Below, piece after piece: positions 22,130 to 33,950 of a stretch of DNA of 64,000 nt. The notes under the pieces were generated by a model that saw only the letters and a program-made list of their open reading frames with translations, did no database searches and was not told where the DNA came from. The DNA comes from Conus ventricosus (taxonomy: Eukaryota; Mollusca; Gastropoda; Neogastropoda; Conidae): NCBI GenBank assembly GCA_018398815.1, contig CM031628.1, forward strand, positions 10,300,870-10,364,869, written 5' to 3'. Both the position numbers and the translations under genes were made by a program. Within the stretch, counting starts at the first letter, position 1. The number at the start of each line of letters is the position of its first letter.

Positions 22130-23215
22130 CTACCTTAATTCAATAGTCCATTGTTAGCACCCATGGCGAATCGCTTGCCATCAATGAGAAGGTAAATAAA
22201 GACTAACGTAGCACGTTCACCATCACTACTGGCTTTCATTGGGTGCAGTGACAATTTTTTTTCCTTAGATCTCGCATCCTAATTGAGAAGCCCTCTCCAA
22301 AGAAAACGCTTGCTCCTTGCTGTTCGCATTTTTGCTTTGAGAATGTCCAGCTTCTGCTTGTTAAAAAAAAAGCATTTAGCAATCACGGGAGAGTCCTGCC
22401 CGTTGTTCAGTCGATGTACCCCCTGTCGAATTCAAAATCCTGAGACAGCTCTAATGCATTGATAATGAGGTCCTTAACACATCTTCGCAGTCTACATGAG
22501 TCTCGTTTTCCCGACGTGTCGGTCCATAGTTAATGAGCCTATACCACTCGGATCTCCCCTCACTGGTCTTCATCTCAAGCTTCTCCATCTTCTTGATCAA
22601 GTCTTGGTTCTGCTGCCGTAAGCTAGAGACCTCCTCCCGTAGCCACTTCAGCTCCTTCGAATGAGACTATAAACCGAGGTTCCGTGTGTGAACGCATGCA
22701 TAACATCTTGCACACACGTAAAATCCCATCACCAACTTTCGGAAGAGTAGGCCAGTTTGGCCGTTGGTATGGATGACACGTTACACATAGCATGCGCCTG
22801 CGTGAGAAATGGAAAGAATGAAGGAAGTAAAGAAAATGAGTGATCGATATTGAGCGATACTGACTGGATGACACGGGAAACGACTGAATGAAGCGCCAGC
22901 TGGCAGCTCTTCAGTCGGCACTACCCAGGTAGGCAGCCCGTTGTGTAAACGAGTGTTGATTGTAAAGCGCTTAGAGCTTGGCCTCTAGCCGAGAATAGGC
23001 GCTATATAAGTATTCATTATTCTTATTCTCCTCCTGCATGGCAGCGTATTCCTCACGAAGTGCATGCATGTCCTGCTTCACATCGTCGAGCTTCGCGTCA
23101 AATTTACACTCCATGGAGTTCAGCTTGCCATGATGTCCAGCAGTGAAGGTTCCTTTCCATCGTGAGGATGGCCAGGTTTCTCCATACTGGCCCCGCTGCT
23201 GGCTGTTCATTCACT
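22130..23215 (-). pseudogene. LINE-A ORF1 (coiled coil), split by a SINE
   Basis: The minus frame from 23,210 encodes MECKFDAKLDDVKQDM and ALREEYAAMQEE, a heptad-rich coiled coil. After the SINE (22,659-23,027) the coiled coil resumes with LKWLREEVSSLRQQNQDL and KKMEKLE (22,655-22,565). A basic RNA-binding-like stretch then continues in broken frames to about 22,130. LINE ORF1 proteins trimerise by such coils and bind the element RNA. Confidence 0.6.
22659..23027 (+). mobile_element. SINE inserted in LINE-A ORF1
   Basis: A ~370-bp insertion separates two halves of the ORF1 coiled coil. Its 3' part is TTGTAAAGCGCTTAGAG...GGCGCTATATAAG followed by an (ATT)n-like tail. This tail type is shared by invertebrate SINEs and L2/CR1-type LINEs, and the same one ends LINE-C at 48,578-48,655. 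The flanking CTCCTTC (22,652) and CTCCTCC (23,028) may be an imperfect 7-bp target duplication. I did not find a convincing tRNA-like promoter at the 5' end. Confidence 0.6.
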
Positions 23216-24059
23216 GGCGCTGGTCATATGGGTTTGCCTGGTGCTGTCTGTGGACTGGGAGAGTTTAGGGTTGCTCTCCACGTCACCACCTTGAAGAAGC
23301 AAACTCCCCAGAACAAATAGAACATGAGCAGTCCTAACACAGCACCGTCACCTCAGCACTTTTGTGTCAGCATGGCGACACGCAAAACTGATTTCCTTCT
23401 AGCCTGTTTCAACATAAAACTTTGAAATACAAACAGGAATCCTTCACATGCTACTCGGACCTCCACAGATCAAGAAGGCACTGTTCCTCGTAAAGTCTAT
23501 GCACCACTCTAAAGACAAAAGCAACTCTTAATAAGCCAAATTTATCAATTAAATGGCAGTGCACTTGATGCACGAATTCTCACATAAAACAGAATTACTT
23601 CAGACTGAAGGTTCAGACATCAAGAAAGACTTTTACACAGTAATGAGGATTGTTATTGAAAGTGGGGTGAGAGATGTTCAGATTCTTAACTAGAACTGGC
23701 GGCACTGATAGCGGAGGTGAGTGATAGAGTGAAGAGGTGGTGGTGATAATGATGGCACAGCACAAGCTAAACAAAGAAGAGAACGTGTACTACACATGGC
23801 AGAGAAAGAGTTTCTGAGGCTTAAGACGCAAGACTGGCATCACGATTTTCGAATTGGTCCTGCTGTGCCTCCTTTCACTGGTGAACATGATTTACCCACA
23901 TCACAAGAATGCCACGCCCCCTTCCAGGTATGTCAGAAAACGCATCGTCTACCACCACGTGGTCAAGTCAAGGCTTTCTGGCAAGGTGTGTACATTCCAT
24001 TACGTCTTCATCATGTTACTGTTTATGTTTTCTTTGTGTCTCACTCACACACATATGCG

Positions 24060-24129
<70 letters not shown>

Positions 24130-24246
24130 GGGCGCGCGCACGCACTTATGGATTTACTGACAATGATAATTATCGTATGTTGACGTGTTTTCAGGTAACA
24201 GCCTGGGTGAGTAAAATACAGAGAAAAACATCTTTTAGATAGATAA
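23216..24246. other. No gene recognised; (AC)n microsatellite at 24,063-24,128
   Basis: Apart from the 66-bp AC run this kilobase has no identifiable content. A + strand frame at 23,796-24,060 has ordinary composition and could be the worn 5' part of the piggyBac transposase that follows, but I see no diagnostic motif. Confidence 0.35.
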
Positions 24247-24640
24247 TGATTTATTGTCCTGCTATGTTTGGCGTTGCTGCTGTTCATCAATGGGTGGATA
24301 GGAAGCTGGTCCGTGTCATCACCATCATGGTCAACCCCCGCACCATGAATGACGTGACCATGAGCCGTGGGCAGTTCAGGAATCCCCTGGCTGTCCAGTT
24401 CTACTTTCAGAACATGGCTGGGATGGACAAAAGTCGCCACCTGATGCGCTGCTAATCCGCAAGACCACGAAGTGGCAGGAGAAGCTTTTCTTCCACCTCT
24501 TCATCCTGTGTGACTGTCACACTGAGCACAAATGCATACACGCACTCAGCCCAGCATTCACTCCGTGCACACGCAATCTCTCCAAACAACCAGAAGGCGC
24601 ACTACAATAACTCTTCTTCTCCCCCTCCTCTCCGGGGAAT
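24247..24640 (+). pseudogene. piggyBac-type transposase fragment
   Basis: The frame 24,246-24,455 encodes RKLVRVITIMVNPRTMNDVT and MSRGQFRNPLAVQFY. NMAGMDKSRHLM follows, matching the M-G-G-V-D-x-S-D block of piggyBac transposases (catalytic Asp retained, second Gly changed to Ala). After a one-base frame change near 24,453 the sequence continues with RKTTKWQEKLFFHLFILCD, the R-K-x-x-K-W-x-x-K-L-F-F-H-L step. The N-terminal half with the other two catalytic Asp residues is not visible, nor are terminal repeats. It is a dead fragment in gene 1's intron. Confidence 0.75.
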
Positions 24641-26229
24641 AATTTACTAAACAATAATCAACTTTTCAAATCTTTCAGTCTTATGTTCCTCCACCCCAGT
24701 AGAGGTACAGACATCCCACAGATCCACTAGCTGGGACCAAATTTCATCTCATTACACATAGTAGTTTATACATATATCGTTTAACGGTTTCTCCTCCTCA
24801 CTGGAGAAACAATGTTTATATTTTCCAAAGAAGAATCAAAAAGATGGCTTAAAATATAGGAATATCATTTGATTTCCGATCCAGGGGGGACAATTAACAT
24901 TCATTGTGGGTCAACATGACAGATTCTTTAAATTCTCTCACGACTCCGGCAGTCGTCGACCTCTTCGCAATTAGGTCCTGCCACAGCACTGTTATCACAC
25001 AACTGCCACAGTTGCCTGTACCATTACTGGTGCTGCCACAGCACCGGGAAGGGCTGAAACCGAATGGAGTCCGTGCAAGTAATCTATTTCAAAATCTGAA
25101 TAATGATAAATTCTTTTCCCTTTTTCCCTTTTCTTAACTCTCTCTCTTTTCTCTCCCCATCTGTCTATACCTCACCTGGTAATGGTAAATTGCAGGAAAA
25201 TCTCGCTCTGCAAACAACCTGTCTGGTCAGTGTCCCCAAGCCATCTCCTTCCTAAACCTTATTTTTCCTTCTTGCACTCTTCCTGAGTGATTACTCATCT
25301 AACTCTACGCATTACCAGCCCTTGGTTACTTGACCAATGGACAACGTCCGTCCATTCAACCAATAATCACCCTACATCTATTTTACTGAACTGTTTTCAT
25401 AGCCGCCAGCGATACCGATCACACTGGTCAGGCCATACAAACTATCTTTTCTTTTACTTTTCCTCTTCCCTACCGAGGGAAATGCTTTATAACAAATAAG
25501 GGCGTGCGCGACGGAACGTCACATGTCGCCATGTGAGGCTACATCACATGACAGTGAAAAAACTAGCCCACTTGCTGTCATTAATATCATGTTACAAAAT
25601 TATTTTGATGACTAGTACAGCAAGCGAGCCAGTGTGTACATAGTGTGATGGTGTCGATTTTTAGGGACTTCTTTTTTTAATTTGTGTTGGTGTCCATACA
25701 AGTAGATCATAAAGTGTCCTATAGGATATGGTATGAATAAAAATCATATTGGGACATTACTTATTTATTTTGTGAGCAAACAGACTGTTGCAAAGACTCT
25801 GTGCTTCCCTGGATACATAGGATAGACATATGCGCGTGTCAATTCGAATTAAAAAAGGGATGTTTTTCACCTGGTTTCAGAAGATGAGAGATGAAGAAAG
25901 AAGTTTGAATTTCACCCCAAGTAATTAAAGATGTTTCTTATCAGTTCTGAAATTCTCATGGCCTTACTCTTAGTTTCTTTATGATTTTATTTTATTACCC
26001 TTACAAATGGTCTGCCCCGTAGGAAAGTAAAGGGGAAACCTGCCAGTACTGAGTCAGTTTTAAACCGCAAAATGTACCAGTCATCACAACAATGCTAACA
26101 GCATGTTCCTCTTCCTACTGACTCGTTTCCTTTATTCTCTGTTAAAAGTTCATTGATGGTGTTGATAGCTGAAATTGACCAAACCCAAGTGTTGCTGGAT
26201 ACAGCGTCAACATCGAAGTCAAGTCCCAC
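24641..26229. other. No gene recognised (intron of gene 1)
   Basis: A + strand trace could contain remnants of the piggyBac C-terminus or of its 3' flank up to about 25,500. Nothing diagnostic is visible. Confidence 0.35.
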
Positions 26230-26935
26230 ATCATTGTTTATTGAGAATTTACTTCAGCTATCGCTTCACTATACACAACTATTGACAACAATATTGTACT
26301 CGACGGAGAAGACCCAGAGAACGTCGACAGCTTCACATACCTCGGCAGCATTGTCAGCAAGGACAGGGGCACAGACAAAGACATCCAAACAAGAATAGGC
26401 AAGGCATCCGCAGCTTTCAAGATGCTCCGACCTGTCTGGACCTCACACACCATCTCTGCAAAAACCAAGATCCGCATCTTCAACACAAATGTGAAGTCTG
26501 TGCTTCTCTATGCCTGTGAAACGTGGCGCACCACCAAGTCATCGACACACCGCCTGCAGACCTTTGTGAACAGATGCTTGAGGTACATCTATCGCATCAG
26601 GTGGCAGGACATGGTCACAAACGAAGACTTGTGGAGAAGAGCCGGACAAGAGCCCATTGAAGATCAAATTAAGCGCAGGAAGTGGGGCTGGCTTGGCCAT
26701 ACCCTCAGAAAACCAGCAGCCAGCGTTGTCCGCCATGCCTTGCGATGGAACCCACAGGAAGACGCAAGAGAGGCCGACCGCGCACCACCTGGAGAAGATC
26801 AATGGAGGCGGAGACAACTCGACTGGGCTATTTCTGGGGCCAGCTGGAAGTTGCCGTCCGGGACAGGCAGAGATGGAAAAGGCTCGTGGATGACCCTGCT
26901 CCACTAGGAGCCAACGGGAATAAGTCAAGTAAGTC
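26230..26935 (+). mobile_element. RTE-like LINE, 3' end of ORF2 only
   Basis: After a small frame change near 26,400 the trace reads DSFTYLGS and then SAKTKIRIFNTNVKSVLLYACETW (26,455-26,524). It continues with RWGWLGHTLRKP-like residues near 26,675 and GRPRTTWRRSMEAE near 26,775. These are the thumb and C-terminal blocks of the RTE-like LINEs often annotated as 'craniofacial development protein 2-like plus reverse transcriptase'. It ends at a CAAGTAAGT tail at 26,925-26,933, as that family does. The 5' part is absent, consistent with 5' truncation at integration. The same C-terminal region occurs on the minus strand at 54,456-55,075. Confidence 0.8.
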
Positions 26936-26939
26936 ATCA

Positions 26940-27780
26940 CTTCACTATGTTGAAATCTCTAGTAGTCTGATCTGCTTTTGGTTTTCTCCAGACTTGATAA
27001 CAGCTTTCTGAGGGGAGTTCACCTGGGTCACCTGGCCTATGTAGAAGTCGTCATCATTGTAGACGCCAACCCACTGCCTTGCCTTTCATATGCACATGAC
27101 GTTTGAATATACCAGCTGTCATCAGATGACTCACAAGTCAGACTCACTGTCACTATCTGTGATATCCCTTCTCTTCTTTTTGAGCGCAGCTTAAATGTAT
27201 CCTCAAAGACCATCAGCTCCAACTCCTGTAATGGCTAAAAGATGATATTTTTGAGGCAGGCCAATAGAGCGTCTTTGCTGTCGGTCAGTTTTAGCCCAGT
27301 CTTGTTTCCGTATCCTTACACCACATTCTGGTACCTTATTGTTGTTCTTTGATGTCAATAACATGATGCTGCACTGGTTTCTAAACATCCTTAGGACGTC
27401 TGCAAGGACCACCTTTGTTTTGTATCGCTCATTGATATTTTACTTCTCATCAGCAAGCCTTTCTGTCTGTATGTTTTGCCTCCCATTTTCTGCAGCACGT
27501 TCTCAAATCTGAATCCTGACTATTCTTTTCTTGCAGCTTGCGTTTTCTCATAAGTGTTTTTGGCTTGCTGTTTGGCAACTTCGGTGATAGCAGCACTCTG
27601 GTCTTGTTCTTGTTTTCCATATTTCCAAAAACATGTTCTCTTAGCAAGTTTTGTTAATGGAAATCTTTTCATTTCTTCTGCGTTGCCTTTGGGAACTTTC
27701 TTTCCATACATGCCAGAGAAATCTGCTCGCTTTCTTTTCTGACAGTTCTCTGCAGATCTCGTACTGTGCTGGGTCAATCA
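26940..27780 (-). other. Minus-strand coding-like relic of unknown identity
   Basis: Several overlapping minus-strand frames (27,777-27,520; 27,412-27,203; 27,222-27,037) share ordinary amino-acid composition. They look like one protein broken by frame changes: a Lys/Arg/Glu-rich N-terminal half, then a segment near 27,070-27,020 in which DDDFYIGQVTQV suggests a small beta-rich (Tudor/PWWP-like) domain. I do not recognise the family with certainty. It abuts the RTE tail. Confidence 0.3.
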
Positions 27781-28516
27781 CATCAGTACCAGAGGCAGAC
27801 GTCTTGAGGACAAGGACCAAAAATGACTTTCCACCTCAAACTCCTCATTAAAAAGACCTGGGGAATGAGAGTTCAAGACGGAGTTGGGTCATTGCACCAG
27901 TCTCTGAAATGTTTCACCAGCAGCTGAACATATACATAACACTGTGCATAGGGCACTTTGCTGTAGCAGAGATTCCAGTAAGAACCTGTGACACATAAGT
28001 ACAGGAGCGCAAATGAACATATCAGAGTTAACATTTTGGGGGTCTTCGAGGTTTCTCCACGCTTTGCAGTTTAAAGGTGGGTTTTGTTGTTGTTGTTGTT
28101 GTTGTTTTTTCGTTTTTCTGCTCGTCATCAGAAATATTTGTTATTGTTTTTGTTGTGATTGTTTTATCCATAGTGTCTTCCTTCCTAGAGCCTCGTTTCC
28201 ATTTCATATGCATTTTGCACCCACTTTCAGGAGAAATGTCACCATCTGTTCATTTTTCATTTCCACTGTCTTGAATGTTGTCTGTCCCACTTTAGAAAGA
28301 CCAAAAGAGTTCAAAACGCATAGTGTTTCTTTTGTGATTTATTTTTCTCTGTTCTTCAGCCGAGCAGTAACGTTTTTGTGTTTGATCCTAGAATATATGA
28401 AACATAATATTTACGCTTTTCAGCTAAACAAATGAACTAGTGACATGATAGTATATAGTCAACAGACTTTTCAGCTGGAAACACATGAAGTAGTGACATA
28501 AAAGTGGATAGTGAAC
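27781..28516. other. No gene recognised; (GTT)n at 28,084-28,107
   Basis: End of the 13-kb intron of gene 1. Only a short GTT repeat stands out. Confidence 0.4.
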
Positions 28517-30590
28517 AGACTAAAACACATGTACAGTGTTACACTTCAGTCCAGTTTTGCAACGGTCATGTGGACTGTGTCAATGAGGATGATGAAGCCA
28601 TATGTCCATATATCAAGCCACAACAAGAAGTAAAGCTCTATGTGCCCTCGACTCCTCCTGCTGTGATTGACTTTGTACAATCTGGCAAAACCATCATCAC
28701 TCCTCTCCCTAACATGACGGATGGACAATCACTATGGTTGTATGCTTGTCCAGACACTCACTACCAATGTGCGCATAATGGCTATTGTCTTCCCACCTAC
28801 ACCAGATGTAACGGTTTCTATGACTGCCCCTACCATGAAGACGAAGCAGGCTGTGACAGCTACACTGTCCAGGTCACTATCGCTGCTTTGACTCCCAGGT
28901 CTGTTTACATCCAGATCAGGTGTGTGATGGAATCTATCAATGTCCGAGATCTGAAGATGAACTGTTGTGTGGCCTGCACTGTCCACACCATTGCACGTGC
29001 TATGGACTGGCCTTCGCTTGTCCACGACCTTTCTGGGCTGTGGATTATTCCGAGCTGCGATATTTGAACGCAAGTGGCAGTGGCATGACTCTCTCACGAC
29101 TAGGGGCCAATATTATGTTGATATTTCTCAGTCTTTCTACTGTCATTTGCGAAATCTTACCCGTATAACTCTGCCCAATCTTTTCACCCTGGATTTGAGT
29201 TTTAACAGACTGGCCATCATCCCTCTCCATGTTTTACATGGCTCGCCTAATTTGAAAACATTGGTTTTATCAATAATCCATAATGTACTTTGGGGCAGAC
29301 GCTATAAATAGCAACAAGCCAGTTGAACAAATCCGAATGCTGGATTTGTCAGTGACCAATCTTTACACATTGAACGGATGGTTTTCCATCATCTTTCCCT
29401 CATTAATTTTGCTTAATCTATCACACAGTGGTACACAGCGCGTGACTGGCAGAGGATTTCAACCAATGAGAAAGCTTCAGGTTCTGGACATGAGGGGATG
29501 CCCGATGACAGAGATTGACAAAGAACTCCTGCAAGGTCTGGACCAACTGCACACAGTCTATGGCGACAACCACAAACTGTGCTGTGTGGCCACACTTCTA
29601 CCAGGCGTCACCAACTGCCAGGCATCAAGAGATGAAATATCTTCCTGTCAGGATCTGCTGAAATCTAACACTTATAGAGTGTGCTTGGCTGTATTCAGTT
29701 TTCTGGCATTGGTAGGCAATGGTGTGAGTTTTGTTTTCCGTCTGTTCTCTCTTCAAAGAAATACTTCGTCAGGCTTCCGCGTCTTCGTCCTTCACTTGTG
29801 TGTGTCTGACTTTCTGATGGGCGTTTACCTGACAATGATAGGAGTGGCTGATGTATTTTACAAAAATCGTTATGTTTGGGAGGACACGACATGGCGACAC
29901 AGTGTTTCCTGCACGTTGGCTGGCTTTCTCTCATTACTCTCTTGTGAGGTGTCTGCATTTATCATTTGTTTGATCACCTTGGACCGATTCCTTGTTGTTC
30001 ATTTCCCACTGAGCTTCTTACACTTTGAAGGGTGGAATGCGCAACTTGTCACCTGCTGGTCTTGGATCATGGGTTTCTTTCTTGCAGTTGTTCCATTGCT
30101 ACCTGGTATGGCTCATTGGGAATTCTATAGTCAGACACAGATCTGCATTCCTTTGCCCATCACCCGAAGAACGTTTGCTGGTCATAACTATTCCTTTGGG
30201 ATTATGATCATATTTAACTTTGTTCTGTTTTTGGTCATTGCTTTTGGCCAGATAGCTATCTATTTGTCGGTACAGTCAAACACACTTAAACATGGTCGAA
30301 ACACTCAGCGTTCTCAGGACACAGATATAGCCCGACGACTGTTCGTGATCGCCATGTCGGATTTTCTCTGCTGGTTTCCTGTTGGTCTACTGGGGCTTTT
30401 GGCTTCACAAGGAGTACCTGTTTCTGGAGAGGTCAACGTTGCTACAGCCATTATTGTAATGCCCTTGAACTCGGCTCTGAATCCCTTCCTGTACACGATG
30501 AACATACTCCTGCAAAGACGAGAGCAAAGGAAACAAGAACAGCTTGAGAAATGGATGGAATCAAGGAAGCAATCTTTTCAGTGCAGGTGA
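28517..30590 (+). CDS. Receptor gene 1: terminal exon with LDLa repeats, LRRs and 7TM (GRL101-like GPCR)
   Basis: Likely acceptors are at 28,516 or 28,536. The exon encodes an LDLa half (FCNGHVDCVNEDDEAIC), a second LDLa (HYQCAHNGYCLPTYTRC...DEAGC), a third ending near 28,965 (CDGIYQC...SEDELLC), a cysteine cap, four to five leucine-rich repeats, and a rhodopsin-type 7TM in the open frame 29,283-30,590. In that 435-residue frame TM1 is about 132-154 (GN), TM2 166-190 (SDFLMG), TM3 212-234 followed by DRF in place of DRY, TM5 303-330, TM6 350-375, and TM7 ends in NPFLY (400-404). The ECL1 cysteine (210) is kept. The domain order matches Lymnaea GRL101 and is related to relaxin/glycoprotein-hormone receptors. 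The upstream part needs three frame changes, near 28,860, 29,135 and 29,270-29,285, all explained by 1-2-base deletions. The ligand is unknown. Confidence 0.88.
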
Positions 30591-30638
30591 TACCTCCATT
30601 CACAAACGTTTTAACTGATTCAAAAAATGTTCGAATTA

Positions 30639-30644
30639 AATAAA
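30639..30644 (+). terminator. Polyadenylation signal of receptor gene 1
   Basis: AATAAA lies 49 bases after the TGA of the 7TM frame, so the 3' UTR would be short. Confidence 0.6.
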
Positions 30645-30659
30645 CACTCTGATGCGCAC

Positions 30660-32020
<1,361 letters not shown>

Positions 32021-32505
32021 ATACTGGGATCACCTTACGCACGGCGGACATACTGAAGTGCATGGCATCCGAACAGAAACAGCTCAGCGTCACGGCAACT
32101 AGTGTCAACATGTCGTACGTCCACCAGGGGGAGAATCACACTGGAAACGGGTCCTCTTTAACGTGTGAAGTTATCTTACACCTCGTGCCTCACAGCTATT
32201 ATCATGTGAGCTTCCTGGAACAGACATGTGCACAGCGCAATTACATTCTTTTATTCAGATTATTCAGAAAGGATGGGGACTGGCGCTTCATGAAGAGAGC
32301 CTTCTTTTATGACAGTATAGTATGGACAGGCTGTGAACCAGACTTTGACCCTCTGTCACTGTTTGGGATCTTCACTGAACATTTTTCAGTCATCATCAAT
32401 GTGAATGACGTCAGCAGAGACTACACGGTGGAGATGAGAATCAACCTTGGACCAGTACTCCTAGGGGCACTGAACTGGAAGTGGTCAATGTTTCACACCA
32501 GCTTG
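32021..32505 (+). CDS. Receptor gene 2: first visible ectodomain exon (CUB-like)
   Basis: The frame is open from a pyrimidine-rich acceptor (CAG at 32,018-32,020, or GAG at 32,004) to a strong donor TTG|GTGAGT at 32,506. It encodes about 160 residues. Features are an N-terminal Cys (ILKC), LTCEVILHLVPHSYYHVSFL, EQTC, a YILLFRLFRKDG strand-turn-strand, and C-terminal beta strands ending in VEMRINLG. The pattern of Cys and aromatic strands fits a divergent CUB domain, the usual N-terminal module in this receptor family. Two possible N-glycosylation sites (NMSY, NHTG) agree with an extracellular location. A (CT)n/(AC)n microsatellite follows in the intron. Confidence 0.65.
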
Positions 32506-32524
32506 GTGAGTTTTAGTGTGATTA

Positions 32525-32711
<187 letters not shown>

Positions 32712-32712
<1 letters not shown>

Positions 32713-32827
32713 CCTGTGAGGGCAGGATGAAAAAAAGCTGCAAGCTTATTCTTTAACCCTCAATAAAGATAATTTTGACTTGACTTGACTTGACACACAC
32801 ACACACACACCACACCACACACACACA

Positions 32828-32865
<38 letters not shown>

Positions 32866-32870
32866 GATTA
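32712..32870 (+). mobile_element. Retroelement 3' tail with (TTGAC)n, followed by (AC)n
   Basis: GCAGGATGAAAAAAAGCTGC...CAATAAAGATAATTTTG ends in four CTTGA repeats (32,776-32,794). Such short-repeat tails mark 3' ends of some SINEs and LINEs. An AC microsatellite continues to 32,860. The body of the element is not recognisable. Confidence 0.5.
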
Positions 32871-32877
32871 CACGAAC

Positions 32878-33950
32878 ATGGCAGAAACAAAATTGACTGC
32901 CATTCACCCACAGAGTCAGCAAAACAAACAGCAGATAGCCGACATAAGAAATGATTTGTGTGGGATAAAAACTGAACTACACCAGGTGAAAGACAAGTGC
33001 GAGCAGATCAGCCAATGATGTGATGGCCTAGAAAGGGAACACAGTCGACTGACAGCTGCTATGGAGGAAATGTCAGGTGACATGACCGTACTGTTCTCTG
33101 ACTGTGCACAGGAAAAGGAGGAGACAAGGAAACCGTCCGCATCACTGGAGACACTGACAGAGCAGATCACGTCGATGAATGCTGAGATTGACTGGTTGAA
33201 AGATTTCTCCAGACGTGACAGTCTTTGGATGTTCAGTATTCCACACAGCAGTGGCCATGGGGACTACGACACGTCTGCCTGTGTTGTCACAGACACTCAG
33301 AACAGTGTGTCTGGACGCAAGAAGGGGTGTGAGCAGGACGTTGTCAGAGCGCTTTGTGTCGGGCAGGCGACCACCCAAGCTGATAGTCGTGAAATTCAGA
33401 TCAGTGGAGGGACAAGACATCAGTCCTCACCGACAGAGACTATCGTGCCAGACTGCAGGGGAAAGGAGTCTGAGTGGCCAACGACCTGACCCGAAGACAT
33501 GCTGTCATCATCAGTCGGGCCCGAGAAGGAGGGCAAGGCCACCTTCTTTGTCAAGGTAAGCTGACGGTCGAACCCAGGGACCTCATCCCAAGACCTACGC
33601 CGCGGTGACCGCATCCACCTCTGCATCTTCCAACACGGCAGGGGACGGCTAGCTGGCGAGGGGGTGTGTCCGATCAGCTGATACAAAAACGCGTCAACAA
33701 GGTCGGAGCAGTGAAGCGACAGGCGGGGATTCCCGTACTACACGGCGCTTGACGGGGGGTGAAGGTCACAGTGTGACACGCCGTGGCGGCCTCTGTAACG
33801 CAGGGAGTGACGCGGGTGCGAGGCATGGCGGCTTGGAACGGGATGGACACCGTGGTGGTTCGATCCGAAGGCGACATCAAACACCGATACGCGGCTACCT
33901 GAATGCACGGGGCAGTGACAGGTCATTGCGCTCTGCCAGTGACTCTAAAT
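32878..33950 (+). pseudogene. LINE-B ORF1 (coiled coil plus RNA-binding domain)
   Basis: It begins ATG GCA GAA at 32,878 directly after the AC microsatellite. The first 45 codons are a Gln/Lys/Glu-rich coiled coil stopped by TGA at 33,016. The coil continues past it, then an RRM-like block (DYDTSACVVTDTQNSVSG near 33,267) with the typical 'VVRALCVGQ' segment at 33,342. The Arg/Gly-rich C-terminal region reads in other frames to 33,950. It shares its overall plan with ORF1 of LINE-A and of the L1-like element. Confidence 0.65.

Larger units (their letters stand above)
17940..23215 (-). mobile_element. LINE-A: one non-LTR retrotransposon, minus strand, broken by two later insertions
   Basis: Read on the minus strand, the pieces follow LINE order: coiled-coil ORF1 (23,215 to 22,130), the first part of an apurinic-type endonuclease (21,560 to 21,117), the endonuclease end and ORF2 linker (19,372 to 18,660), and reverse transcriptase (18,660 to 17,948). 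A SINE splits ORF1 (22,659-23,027), and a 1.74-kb element with a satellite splits the endonuclease (19,373-21,116). The reading resumes with an IESD...MP motif near 19,315, as expected at the end of the endonuclease fold. I cannot fix the clade. It resembles LINE-B at 32.9-37.0 kb. Confidence 0.7.
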
